From Lachnospira sp. (GTDB taxonomy: Bacteria; Bacillota; Clostridia; Lachnospirales; Lachnospiraceae), in assembly GCA_017621205.1 (NCBI GenBank), contig JAGATQ010000015.1, forward strand, positions 1 through 64,000: 64,000 nt of DNA, read 5' to 3'. A program made the position numbers and the translations under genes. Below, piece after piece: positions 27,611 through 36,560 of the stretch (the first letter of the stretch is position 1; every line of letters starts with the position of its first letter). The notes below the pieces were generated by a model. The model was given only the letters and a program-made list of their open reading frames with translations, was not told where the DNA came from and did not search any database.

Positions 27611-28684
27611 CTACTCCTTAAAACTAACACCCTTCTTATTGTTATCTGGAAATACAGTAATCCATGTTTTACCCGGATTCACCTTGAGTGCATTACCATC
27701 GGCCGTAAAGAAATTTGTAAAATCGGACTTAGAATTTTTCTCCCATGTAATCGGCACACGTTTACCCTCTGTGATATAATAACCATCACCAGAGCTAACT
27801 AATGCCAAATCCTGATATCCCTTCTTATCAATATTGGAATATCCCGCAAACTGTATAATAATATTCTCATAAGCAAGCTGCTCCCCCGTCTGGTCATCGA
27901 TATGCTTAGCACCATACTGGAAGCGGTAATATAGTCCATCCTTCTTGTTATACTCAAAATATGGATGGGAGTAGGCATTGAAAGTCAGCTTAACAACCGG
28001 TGCATTCTTAGCATCCTCTGCAGTAAGCTCCTCCTGCTCCATATTAAAGGTAAAACGCGGTGCTGTCATTGTATTCTTCTTTTCAAACTTTGCCTTCTTA
28101 ATGCCCTTAACAATCTTCTTGCCGTCCGTATAGGCATTGTGTGGTGCTACACGGCTATTGTCGCGGAAATACACCACGCTTCCCAAAGCACTCAAGCCAC
28201 TCAACTCGTTGGTGTGCAGTGCCTCCATCTCAGAAACCGCATACTTGGTCTGACCAAAATGGGCATAGATTGCATCATATTCGTTGGAATAATCCACATA
28301 ATAATGACGGGCACTACGAACCGGACCTAATTTAGGAATATTCTTATAATCCTGAAATACCCCCATCAAGCGGGTAATTCCTCCCTCCACCACACATTCA
28401 TACATAATATCAGCATAGCTAAGTCCTGACTGTGGCATTGCAACATCAATATTGTTAATCATACAGGTCACGACACGGTTATTCGCAATCTTTTCATCTG
28501 TAAGCTCTCCAGTTAAGGGACTGATTACCATGCCCTCTTTAAAATCATAATCCATCGTTGCTGTGATGGTGCCATCACCCTCCTTAGGCAGTGACATATC
28601 CACCTTCTTCGCTGTCTTTCCACAGCCCGCGAACAAGCCCACCATCAATACCGTTAACATCATATACTTCGTCCATCGTTTCAT
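27611..28684 (-). CDS. DUF3048 family lipoprotein (YerB-like)
   Basis: A 357-residue lipoprotein: signal sequence with lipobox LFAGC near residue 22, then the DUF3048 domains seen in YerB of Bacillus. Typical segments are SPLTGE, NRVVTCMINN, GLSYADIMYECVVEGGITRLMGVFQD, IPKLGPVRSARHYYVDYSNEYDAIYAHFGQT and VPITWEKNSKSDFTNFFTADG. It is expected to sit on the outer face of the membrane. The function is unknown, although the family is common in spore formers. It lies 12 bases after ybeY and may be co-transcribed. Confidence 0.9.
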   Translation of the reverse strand: MKRWTKYMMLTVLMVGLFAGCGKTAKKVDMSLPKEGDGTITATMDYDFKEGMVISPLTGELTDEKIANNRVVTCMINNIDVAMPQSGLSYADIMYECVVEGGITRLMGVFQDYKNIPKLGPVRSARHYYVDYSNEYDAIYAHFGQTKYAVSEMEALHTNELSGLSALGSVVYFRDNSRVAPHNAYTDGKKIVKGIKKAKFEKKNTMTAPRFTFNMEQEELTAEDAKNAPVVKLTFNAYSHPYFEYNKKDGLYYRFQYGAKHIDDQTGEQLAYENIIIQFAGYSNIDKKGYQDLALVSSGDGYYITEGKRVPITWEKNSKSDFTNFFTADGNALKVNPGKTWITVFPDNNKKGVSFKE

Positions 28685-28696
28685 TGTAGTATCCTC

Positions 28697-29194
28697 CTAC
28701 TCTCTCGTATATCCCTTCCTCTGCAATAAAAGCTCCTGTCGTTTTTCCATGTCTTTTCGTTCTTCCTCCTTGATATGGTCGAACCCCATTAAATGCAGCA
28801 TGGAATGTGCAATTAAGAATGCCAGCTCCCGTTTCTTAGAATGCCCATATTGAAGAGCCTGCTCCTCCACCTTATCTACGGAAACCATGATGTCTCCAAG
28901 CATCAGATTGCCGGTATCCGGATTAAAAAGCTCCTCGCTTTCATCTATATTGCTAAAATCCCCTGCTTTCTGAAACGTAAGCATAGGAAAGGATAACACA
29001 TCTGTCGCACAGTCAATATTACGGAACCTTCGATTGACCTCATGAATTCTTTCATTGCCTGTCAATGTCACAGACACCTCATAATCGTACGGGCATGCAT
29101 ATACTTCTACTGCTTCCATAACCATATCCTCAATCACCTTCCGGTAATCAAAACCCAACTGCACTTCTGTATCATATTCTATCATAATATCCAT
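28697..29194 (-). CDS. ybeY: Endoribonuclease YbeY (rRNA maturation)
   Basis: A metal-dependent endoribonuclease in 16S rRNA 3'-end maturation and ribosome quality control. The zinc motif HSMLHLMGFDH (three His in the H-x3-H-x5-H pattern) sits near residue 130, with the upstream NRRFRNIDCATDVLSFPM segment and GDIMVSV strand. The 165-residue length is normal. It follows phoH by 49 bases, in the conserved yqfD-phoH-ybeY order of Firmicutes. Confidence 0.95.
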   Translation of the reverse strand: MDIMIEYDTEVQLGFDYRKVIEDMVMEAVEVYACPYDYEVSVTLTGNERIHEVNRRFRNIDCATDVLSFPMLTFQKAGDFSNIDESEELFNPDTGNLMLGDIMVSVDKVEEQALQYGHSKKRELAFLIAHSMLHLMGFDHIKEEERKDMEKRQELLLQRKGYTRE

Positions 29195-29243
29195 AACTTG
29201 TCCCTATTTTCTCTAAATTAATTGCTATTTTGACAAAAACCGC

Positions 29244-30236
29244 TTACCTTTTGGTGCTGCTTCTCTTCGCACGGTTTGCCTGTTTCTTCTCATAATTCTC
29301 ATAAGCCTTTACAATTTGTTGTACCAGAGGGTGGCGGACAACATCACTGCTGTTTAGCATACTGATACCAATCCCCTCCAGATTAGAAAGCACTTTAAGG
29401 GCAATCTCCAAGCCAGATTTCGCATCCGGTGCCAAATCCTTCTGTGTCAAATCCCCGGTTATGACTGCCTTCGAGCCAAAACCAATTCGTGTCAGAAACA
29501 TCTTCATCTGGGCAGGCGTTGTATTCTGTGCCTCATCCAATACCACAAATGCATTGTCTAATGTGCGCCCGCGCATATAGGCAAGGGGAGCTACCTCAAT
29601 CAATCCCTTTTCCATATTCTTCTGAAAGGTCTCTGCCCCCATAATCTGATAGAGGGCATCATATAAGGGTCTTAAATATGGGTCAACCTTACTCTGCAAA
29701 TCACCGGGCAGAAATCCAAGCTTCTCTCCCGCCTCGATAGCAGGACGGGTTAAAATAATCCGGTTCACCTCATTATTCTTAAAGGCTGTAATCGCCATCG
29801 CCATCGCAAGATAAGTCTTTCCGGTTCCTGCAGGACCCACACCAAAAACAATCATATTATCCTTCATCTGCTGGACATACCGCTGCTGGCCAATTGTCTT
29901 AGGCGTAACTGCTTTGCCTTGAACGGTGTGGCAGATAATACTCTTATCAAGTTCCACAATATCACTGGTATGCTCCGATTCACAAAGGGAAAGGGCATAG
30001 TCCACATTCTGTTCCGTAATGGTATTGCCCCGTTCAGAAAGAACCAGAAGCTGTGTAATCACATCCACCGCTTTATTAACATAAGTCTCTTCTCCAATGA
30101 CTTTCAGCATATCATCCCGAAACACCATAGACACATGAAGGTTACGTTCTATTTTTTTCATATAGACATCATACTGCCCAAATACATTCTGAATATGTGC
30201 ATCAGAAATCTTAATTAGCTTCTCCGTCGTGCTCAT
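29244..30236 (-). CDS. PhoH family ATPase
   Basis: A 330-residue PhoH-like P-loop protein. Walker A is GVGPAGTGKTYLAMAMA near residue 145, Walker B VVLDEAQN, with TRPAIEAGEKLGFLPGDLQSKVDPYLRPLYDAL between them. The N-terminal domain (about residues 1-100) is KH-like, as in members linked to RNA metabolism with YbeY. The start at 30236 follows AAGGAG by 7 bases and overlaps the yqfD stop by 26 bases, implying translational coupling; the longer reading to 30335 has no family support. A basic C-terminus (ANRAKRSSTKR) may contact RNA. Confidence 0.93.
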   Translation of the reverse strand: MSTTEKLIKISDAHIQNVFGQYDVYMKKIERNLHVSMVFRDDMLKVIGEETYVNKAVDVITQLLVLSERGNTITEQNVDYALSLCESEHTSDIVELDKSIICHTVQGKAVTPKTIGQQRYVQQMKDNMIVFGVGPAGTGKTYLAMAMAITAFKNNEVNRIILTRPAIEAGEKLGFLPGDLQSKVDPYLRPLYDALYQIMGAETFQKNMEKGLIEVAPLAYMRGRTLDNAFVVLDEAQNTTPAQMKMFLTRIGFGSKAVITGDLTQKDLAPDAKSGLEIALKVLSNLEGIGISMLNSSDVVRHPLVQQIVKAYENYEKKQANRAKRSSTKR

Positions 30237-31449
30237 TAAGCTTCTCCTTTTTGATTTGTTTTGTATCAAGCAGTGATACCTTACCAATCGGTTCCAATAC
30301 AGTGATGGTTCCGCTTGAGGACATAGTATCACCATTTACTCTTATTTTAACATTATTTTCAAGTATTTGTACCCCCTTTTTTGATAAATCCTTACAAAAT
30401 TCCTGAAAATGTTTATTTGCCTCCTGTTTCGCCTCCTGTTTGGAGTAAGTTTTTCGCTTTAAGGAATATGCCTCATACCGGATATGGGTAAAGGATATCG
30501 GAAAATAAAAGGTTTTTCCAAGCTTAAAATGGTGCTCAATCACCTTTTTATCATATTCCTTATCCTTAAGCCTTGGTTCATAGTGAAGGCACTCTTTGCC
30601 AAAAAAAGTAAAATAGCCGCCATGCTTATACTCCTCAAGGCAGTTCTTTTCATAAAAGGACAGCAAAAACTCATCCTTATAGGAATAGGTCGTCTTCGCC
30701 ACAATATCTCCATCTGCCGCTACAAATGCCTCATCAAAAACCTCCTTGGAATCATTCTGGTAAGAAATAATTCCTGATATCAGAACGTCCCCCTTCTTTA
30801 CCTTCTGCCCCACCTCGACCATCGGCGTCCCCTCTCTTGTAATCATAGAGGTCACCAAGCCGTCCTTTACGGCAACCAGATTCGAAGGCTTTGAAGACTT
30901 ATTTTCTATATGCAAATTAATCGTTTCTTTAATATGGATAACCAGACAGGTTCCCTTTATTTCACAGCTCACCCATGCAAACTTTTCGAATTTGGTTCGC
31001 AATGCCTCTTCTAAGGCAATCGTATCCACTGTCTTTATCAGCTGTCCACCTCTGACATGGTTTTCTGTTACATAGGAAAGAATCTCCTTTTTTTCATAGC
31101 TTTCATTCCCGATAATCTGAATATCCCAGATAAACAAGGTCATAACATACAGTGCCAAAAATGCAAGCACAACACTGAAAAAGAACATTTTGCGTTTTCG
31201 GTGTCGTTTTAAAAAAAAGGGAAGTCCATGCTCCTGATGAATGGAAAGCTTCGTTCCGCTCTTTCTGGCAAGGTCCTTAAGCATCGGAAAGGCTTTTTGG
31301 CTGATATTACAATAGTACCCATCTTTCGTTACTTTTATATTCCATAATAAAAGATTTTCCCGGCTGGCATGGTTAAAACACCGTTCTACCATCGGTCCTG
31401 TAAGAAGCAGTGTCAGATAGCCATTCAGCCACTTTAAGAAAGAAATCAT
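30211..31449 (-). CDS. yqfD: Sporulation protein YqfD
   Basis: A 412-residue membrane protein of the YqfD family. One hydrophobic segment near residues 90-115 (MFFFSVVLAFLALYVMTLFIWDIQIIG) follows a basic stretch, and the soluble remainder has IIGNESYEKKEILSYVTENHVRGG and AFVAADGDIVAKTTY. In Bacillus yqfC and yqfD are expressed in the mother cell during sporulation. The adjacent yqfC and phoH genes confirm the assignment. AAGGGG lies upstream of the start. Confidence 0.92.
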   Translation of the reverse strand: MISFLKWLNGYLTLLLTGPMVERCFNHASRENLLLWNIKVTKDGYYCNISQKAFPMLKDLARKSGTKLSIHQEHGLPFFLKRHRKRKMFFFSVVLAFLALYVMTLFIWDIQIIGNESYEKKEILSYVTENHVRGGQLIKTVDTIALEEALRTKFEKFAWVSCEIKGTCLVIHIKETINLHIENKSSKPSNLVAVKDGLVTSMITREGTPMVEVGQKVKKGDVLISGIISYQNDSKEVFDEAFVAADGDIVAKTTYSYKDEFLLSFYEKNCLEEYKHGGYFTFFGKECLHYEPRLKDKEYDKKVIEHHFKLGKTFYFPISFTHIRYEAYSLKRKTYSKQEAKQEANKHFQEFCKDLSKKGVQILENNVKIRVNGDTMSSSGTITVLEPIGKVSLLDTKQIKKEKLNEHDGEAN

Positions 31450-31460
31450 ACTTACCCCTT

Positions 31461-31739
31461 TCAGAGAAACTTAATTCCGGCAAGCTTGCCGCTGATTTTC
31501 ATATCCTTATTGGTATAATAGTTAATTACCAGATTTTCTCCTGTCAGCTCAATCACCAGCTTTTTGGTTTTCACTATAATGACTTCACTGGAATAGGTCT
31601 GAATGCCTAAATAGTTTTCTATAATAATCTCCCGATTCCCTACGAGGTATAGGTTACAAAGCCCCATGGCAATATCCTTTGGAACAGAAAAGGTATTAGA
31701 AATTCTCTCCTCCACATCCTGAGCGGTTATTTTTTTCAT
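31461..31739 (-). CDS. yqfC: Sporulation protein YqfC
   Basis: A 92-residue protein of the YqfC/YabP-like family: PKDIAMGLCNLYLVGNREIIIENYLGIQTYSSEVIIVKTKKLVIELTGENLVINYYTNKDMKISG. This compact beta-rich fold is shared by proteins that assemble on the forespore surface. It lies 11 bases before yqfD and forms an operon with it. The ribosome site (AGGATG) is modest. A terminator just upstream separates it from rpsU, so it needs its own promoter. A sporulation-type promoter would be expected, but I could not identify one with confidence. Confidence 0.92.
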   Translation of the reverse strand: MKKITAQDVEERISNTFSVPKDIAMGLCNLYLVGNREIIIENYLGIQTYSSEVIIVKTKKLVIELTGENLVINYYTNKDMKISGKLAGIKFL

Positions 31740-31797
31740 ACCATCATCCTAGTTTTGTCGCTTATTAATATATATTGAATGTATTGATAAGATATGC

Positions 31798-31830
31798 AAA
31801 AAAAGAAGGTGTAAATACACACCTTCTTTT
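31798..31830 (-). terminator. Rho-independent terminator after rpsU
   Basis: A 12-bp perfect stem (AAAAGAAGGTGT with ACACCTTCTTTT, loop of six) is followed on the minus strand by a T-run. It lies 12 bases beyond the rpsU stop and ends that transcript before yqfC. Confidence 0.88.
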
Positions 31831-31842
31831 TAAATCCCTGAA

Positions 31843-32022
31843 TTACTTATTAAACTTACGTTTCCTAGCAGCTTCGGATTTCTTTTTACGCTTAACGCTT
31901 GGCTTTTCATAATGCTCTCTTTTGCGGATTTCCTGCTGGATTCCTGCTTTCGCACAATTTCTTTTAAATCTGCGAAGAGCACTATCCAATGTTTCGTTTT
32001 CTTTAACTACTACATTTGACAT
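31843..32022 (-). CDS. rpsU: 30S ribosomal protein S21
   Basis: A 59-residue, strongly basic small-subunit protein with the S21 pattern [39 protein letters not shown] followed by a lysine/arginine tail. The start at 32022 follows AGGTGA; the longer reading to 32067 adds residues foreign to the family. A strong sigma-A promoter lies upstream and a terminator directly downstream, so rpsU is a single-gene transcript with a leader of about 80 bases. Its position ahead of yqfC matches Bacillus. Confidence 0.97.
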   Translation of the reverse strand: MSNVVVKENETLDSALRRFKRNCAKAGIQQEIRKREHYEKPSVKRKKKSEAARKRKFNK

Positions 32023-32110
32023 TGTCTCACCTAACCTCCCTCCAGTTGCAAGTTGCAAAAGTGCCAATTCAATACAACTGTTTGGGTATTATTTTTTAGC
32101 ACTAAATTAG

Positions 32111-32138
32111 ATTATAACACAAAATCAGATTCCGTCAA
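32111..32138 (-). promoter_or_regulatory. Sigma-A promoter of rpsU
   Basis: On the minus strand TTGACG (32138-32133) and TATAAT (32116-32111) are separated by 16 bases. Transcription would begin near 32104, giving a leader of about 80 bases before rpsU. Confidence 0.8.
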
Positions 32139-32159
32139 CATCTATTTAACAGAAAAAAC

Positions 32160-33839
32160 TTATTTTTTTAAATAAAACCAGCCATCCTTATATTTATATT
32201 CTGCTCCGGATTGATAAAACAAGCGGTCAATCGCATTAGTATACAAGCCACTGATGGCAGAAAAGTCTGATTTTGTCAGATGTGACACATAATCGTCATT
32301 CACCGGCTGCTCCGTCTCCAAAGCAGATACCGTTTCCACTCCAAATAAAGACGGCCATCGCCATAATTTCGTATGGTTATTGACCGAGCTGCCCGTCACA
32401 GAGTTGTCCATATTTTCGGGAGATGGCTGCGTCGTCGCATCTGGCACCTGCAACTCGGTGGTCTGCACATCGGGTGTTTGTGTCGTATCACTGACCTGCT
32501 CGGTGGTTTCCTCCGTTGTTGCTTCCTCGGTAGTAACAGACTCCTCAGTATCTTCACTTAAAGCCTCTGTACTTTGATAGCTGCTTCCATTACTATCCTT
32601 TTTCACCGAAGGTTTCGTGTGCTTTACGGTAGATTTGGTACTGCCATTGTTGTTCATATATTCGTAAACCTCGGCAACCGGGTAAACCCGGACATACTCT
32701 CCTGCATCGTCCTCCTCATTCACTGTCGGATAGGAGACACAATAGGTCGGCGTAAATGCCATATCCGAAAGATACACTCCGGTATTGTCCTGATTATAAT
32801 AAAATCGTGCCAGCATACTGGCATTGCGGGTTACCCGCCCTACACTTCCTCTCTCACCGGTAATAAAATTGCCCAGCGAATAAAATGCTGCCTGATATTT
32901 CTTTTTTCCCGACTTCCCCTTCGTCACCCTAAGCTCCATCGGCTCAATAATATCCGGATTTGTTCCCACAATAATATCCGCTCCTGCATCGAACAAAAGA
33001 CTTACAAGCTGCCTTTGGTGAGGAGTTACCTGTCCTGTTTTCTTATTGGAAAAGCTAATGTAAATAACCGAGATATCAACACCGAGATGCTCATTCTTCT
33101 TTATCGCTCCGCAAAGCTCCTGAAAGGCTTCCCCCTCCGGAGCAGAAGGAATCTGGTTTACACAATATTCAAACCCCTTCTGTGGCTTATAGTTCAGTCC
33201 TTCTGTATAGGAATACACTCCGGCAGTAATACCGCCTAAATCAGCCTCTTCGTACTCACATACATCATTTTTTTCTGGAAAAATGCCACAAGCCGTCATG
33301 CGGTTTTTAACAATTGCCTTCTTTGTTGCCACAAGCCCGGCATAATTGGAATCATATACATTGTGATTCGCCATGGCAAGTATATTAAAGCCATAGCCAC
33401 CTAACAAATCGGCAAAGGAATCTGGAGCATTATAAACCTTCCTGCCAATATAGCCAAATTCCGGACGGTTTCTTCTCCCAAGATTCTCTCCTGCAAAGGT
33501 TCCATTCACCGTTCCCACAAGACAGCCCTGCCTCGTCAGATAGGCAGACATCGGCGACAGAATGTCACTACAGTGAAACTGCTTCCACGTTGCATCATAG
33601 CAATTGAGCAGAATACTATCGTCAAAGGTAATACTTCCGGCAACCTGAACCGTACTATTATTACTGGTTTCCAGATAGTTAAGCAGTTTGGCATTGACCG
33701 AAGCAAAGGTATCATTAGAAGATAAATGCACAGTATACCCCTTCTGCCTGTCCATATAAATTTTGGCAAAGCCTAAGCCTGCACCGACCAATGCAGCACA
33801 GATGAATAGAAAAATAATATAAAAGGTTTTAAATTTCAT
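32160..33839 (-). CDS. CapA/PgsA-like secreted protein with degenerate metallophosphatase site
   Basis: A 559-residue protein with an N-terminal membrane anchor (FYIIFLFICAALVGAGLGF) and an extracellular domain related to the poly-gamma-glutamate CapA family. ILAMANHNVYDSNYAGLVATKKAI corresponds to the ANNH segment and AFYSLGNFITGERG to the family's YSLGNF signature. The usual metal ligands are changed: the expected HxGxE strand reads YISFSNKKTG and GSHPH reads GTNPD. It may therefore bind without hydrolysis. A Thr/Glu-rich linker (residues about 400-480) suggests a surface-exposed tail. Its start overlaps the alaS stop by one base (TAATG), so it is translationally coupled to alaS. Confidence 0.75.
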   Translation of the reverse strand: MKFKTFYIIFLFICAALVGAGLGFAKIYMDRQKGYTVHLSSNDTFASVNAKLLNYLETSNNSTVQVAGSITFDDSILLNCYDATWKQFHCSDILSPMSAYLTRQGCLVGTVNGTFAGENLGRRNRPEFGYIGRKVYNAPDSFADLLGGYGFNILAMANHNVYDSNYAGLVATKKAIVKNRMTACGIFPEKNDVCEYEEADLGGITAGVYSYTEGLNYKPQKGFEYCVNQIPSAPEGEAFQELCGAIKKNEHLGVDISVIYISFSNKKTGQVTPHQRQLVSLLFDAGADIIVGTNPDIIEPMELRVTKGKSGKKKYQAAFYSLGNFITGERGSVGRVTRNASMLARFYYNQDNTGVYLSDMAFTPTYCVSYPTVNEEDDAGEYVRVYPVAEVYEYMNNNGSTKSTVKHTKPSVKKDSNGSSYQSTEALSEDTEESVTTEEATTEETTEQVSDTTQTPDVQTTELQVPDATTQPSPENMDNSVTGSSVNNHTKLWRWPSLFGVETVSALETEQPVNDDYVSHLTKSDFSAISGLYTNAIDRLFYQSGAEYKYKDGWFYLKK

Positions 33840-36478
33840 TACTGAATCTGCCCCTCTAAAACAGCAGCTGCTTCTTTTAATGCGTCCTCAATTCCCTGTG
33901 GATTCTTACCGCCTGCCTGTGCCATGTTCGGTTTTCCACCGCCGCCGCCGCCAACCTTGGCAGCAGCCGCCTTAATCAGATTGCCTGCATGGGCACCCTT
34001 AGCCATGGCAGAATCCGTTGCCATCGCTACAAGGCTTACCTTATCTGCTCCCTGTGCACTCGCAAGAACAATCACACCATCACTAAGCTTCTCCTTTAAC
34101 TGGTCACCAAGGGTACGAAGGGCATTCATGTCAACATCCTTTAAAGCTACTGGAAGGAATCGCACACCCTTAATCTCTGTGACATTACTCATCACATCTC
34201 CCATGGACTCTCCTGCCAGCTTATTCTTCAGTGAGTCATTCTCTGACCGCAATTCCTTGATTTCCTTTTCCAGTGAAGCAATCTTTTCGGAAAGCTTTAA
34301 AGGCTCTGTCTTAGCAGTCTTTGCCGCTTCATTTAGCATTGCCTCCATCTTCTCATAATATTCAAAAACACCCTCTCCGGTTATCGCCTCAATACGCCGT
34401 ACACCGGAAGCAATTCCCGCCTCTGATATAATTTTGAAACGGGATATACTGGCGGTATTTGCCACATGGGTACCACCACAAAGCTCGATGGAGTATCCCC
34501 CCATATCAACGACGCGGACGACATCCCCATACTTCTCATCAAACAGCGCCATCGCTCCTGTCTTCTTGGCTTCCTCGATGGTCATTTCCTTCGTTACCAC
34601 CTTATAATCTGCCCGGATTGCGGCATTCACCAGCTCCTCCACCTTGGAAATCTCCTCCGATGACATCGGTGAGAAGTGGGAAAAATCAAAACGAAGACGG
34701 TTCGGGGTAACCAGGGAACCCTTCTGCTTAACATGCTCTCCTAACACCGTTTTCAATGCTTTTTGCAACAGATGGGTTGCACTATGATTACAGCAGGTAT
34801 TCCCTCTGCTCTCATCAGAAACTGTAAGGGTAACCTCATCTCCCACCTTGAATACACCAGACTCAACAACACCTACATGTCCAATCTTGCCTCCCTTTAA
34901 GTGAATGGTATCCTTCACAATAAATCTGGCATCGGAACGGGTAATGACACCAATATCTCCCTGCTGTCCACCCATCGTACCGTAAAACGGCGTTTCCTCT
35001 ACAATGATTGTTGCCTCATCCTCTGCTACAATTGCTTCTACAATGGAATCGGTTGTCAAAACTGTAATCTTAGACTTCGCCTCAAGCGTGTCATAGCCCA
35101 CAAAGGTACTGGTGATATTGACGTCAATGTCATCGTATACCGTCGCATCTGCTCCCATATAATTCGTGGTTTTCCGTGCATTACGTGCCGTATCCTTCTG
35201 CACCTGCATGCATTGCTCAAAGCCCTTTTCATCCACGAAAAAGCCCTTCTCCTCGAGTATCTCCATCGTCAAATCCAGCGGAAAACCATACGTATCATAG
35301 AGTTTAAATGCCTTCTCTCCAGATAAGGTCTTAGCCTTCTCTTCCTCAAGCTCTTTGGCATAATCATTTAAAATAGCAAGTCCCTGGTCGATGGTCTTAT
35401 TAAACTGCTCCTCCTCCTGATTCAGCACCTTAAAGATAAATGCCTGATTCTCGAAAAGCTCTGGATAACCGTCCTTGGAACCTGCAATTACAGTTTCAGA
35501 AAGCTTGGCTAAGAAATTGCCCTCTATCCCAAGCTTTCTTCCATGTCTTGCGGCACGCCTTATTAAACGTCGGAGTACATAGCCTCTTCCCTCGTTCGTT
35601 GGCATAATACCATCGGAAATCATAAAGGTAGCCGAGCGGATATGGTCTGTAATTAGACGAATCGACACATCATCATCATAGTTTTCCTGATAGACCTTAC
35701 CACAAAATTCACATACCTTATTCCGCAATGCCTGAATAGTGTCTACATCAAAAATAGAATCCACATCCTGTACAACGACTGCCAGACGCTCTAAGCCCAT
35801 TCCGGTATCGATATTTTTGTTGGTAAGCTCCTCATAATTGTTATGTCCATCATTATTAAACTGGGTAAACACGTTATTCCAGACCTCCATATAGCGGTCA
35901 CAATCACAGCCCACCTTACAGTCCGGCTTACCACAGCCATATTTTTCACCACGGTCATAATATATCTCAGAACATGGGCCACAAGGACCTGCCCCATGCT
36001 CCCAGAAATTATCCTCCTTGCCAAAACGGCTGATGCGGTCAGCGTCAATACCAATCTCCTTATTCCAAATATCAAATGCCTCATCGTCCTCCTCATAAAC
36101 AGAAGGATAAAGACGCTCCTTTGGAAGTCCGATGACCTCAGTTAAAAACTCCCAGCTCCAGGCAATCGCCTCATGCTTAAAATAGTCTCCAAAGGAGAAA
36201 TTGCCAAGCATTTCAAAAAAAGTACCGTGTCTTGCCGTCTTACCAACATTTTCAATATCTCCGGTACGGATACATTTCTGGCAGGTGGTAATCCTCGTCC
36301 TTGGAGGAATCTCCTGTCCGGTAAAGTATGGCTTTAACGGCGCCATACCTGCATTTATCAGCAATAAGCTCTTATCGTTTTGAGGAACAAGGGAAAAGCT
36401 GTTCAGACGCAGATGATCCTTGCTCTCAAAAAAGGATAGATACATTTCTCTTAACTCATTTACTCCATACTTCTTCAT
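33839..36478 (-). CDS. alaS: Alanyl-tRNA synthetase
   Basis: Charges tRNA-Ala and edits mischarged Ser and Gly. The class II catalytic core starts at the N-terminus (FFESKDHLRLNSFSLVPQNDKSLLLINAGMAPLKPYFTG), with a zinc-like CGKPDCKVGCDCDRYMEVWN insertion. The editing domain has HSATHLLQKAL and CGGTHVANTASI. The C-terminal C-Ala domain ends in a glycine-rich KVGGGGGGKPNMAQAGG. At 879 residues it is full length. AAGGAGG precedes the start. No T-box leader is visible in the 82 bases upstream, so it may be read through from the his genes. Confidence 0.97.
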   Translation of the reverse strand: MKKYGVNELREMYLSFFESKDHLRLNSFSLVPQNDKSLLLINAGMAPLKPYFTGQEIPPRTRITTCQKCIRTGDIENVGKTARHGTFFEMLGNFSFGDYFKHEAIAWSWEFLTEVIGLPKERLYPSVYEEDDEAFDIWNKEIGIDADRISRFGKEDNFWEHGAGPCGPCSEIYYDRGEKYGCGKPDCKVGCDCDRYMEVWNNVFTQFNNDGHNNYEELTNKNIDTGMGLERLAVVVQDVDSIFDVDTIQALRNKVCEFCGKVYQENYDDDVSIRLITDHIRSATFMISDGIMPTNEGRGYVLRRLIRRAARHGRKLGIEGNFLAKLSETVIAGSKDGYPELFENQAFIFKVLNQEEEQFNKTIDQGLAILNDYAKELEEEKAKTLSGEKAFKLYDTYGFPLDLTMEILEEKGFFVDEKGFEQCMQVQKDTARNARKTTNYMGADATVYDDIDVNITSTFVGYDTLEAKSKITVLTTDSIVEAIVAEDEATIIVEETPFYGTMGGQQGDIGVITRSDARFIVKDTIHLKGGKIGHVGVVESGVFKVGDEVTLTVSDESRGNTCCNHSATHLLQKALKTVLGEHVKQKGSLVTPNRLRFDFSHFSPMSSEEISKVEELVNAAIRADYKVVTKEMTIEEAKKTGAMALFDEKYGDVVRVVDMGGYSIELCGGTHVANTASISRFKIISEAGIASGVRRIEAITGEGVFEYYEKMEAMLNEAAKTAKTEPLKLSEKIASLEKEIKELRSENDSLKNKLAGESMGDVMSNVTEIKGVRFLPVALKDVDMNALRTLGDQLKEKLSDGVIVLASAQGADKVSLVAMATDSAMAKGAHAGNLIKAAAAKVGGGGGGKPNMAQAGGKNPQGIEDALKEAAAVLEGQIQ

Positions 36479-36560
36479 ATCAGTTTTGTCCTCCTTATCC
36501 GGGTATGATCCGGATTTCTTTCAGGCAAAATAAGCCCCGGTTAAAAATCACTATCGCAGA

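Noticed and set aside
31740-31797. Sigma-E-like promoter before yqfC
   Set aside because: CATTCAAT resembles a -10 but the upstream element is wrongly spaced, so I do not call it.
36479-36560. Possible T-box leader before alaS
   Set aside because: The gap is only 82 bases and shows no specifier stem or T-box consensus; only a small CCGG hairpin is seen.
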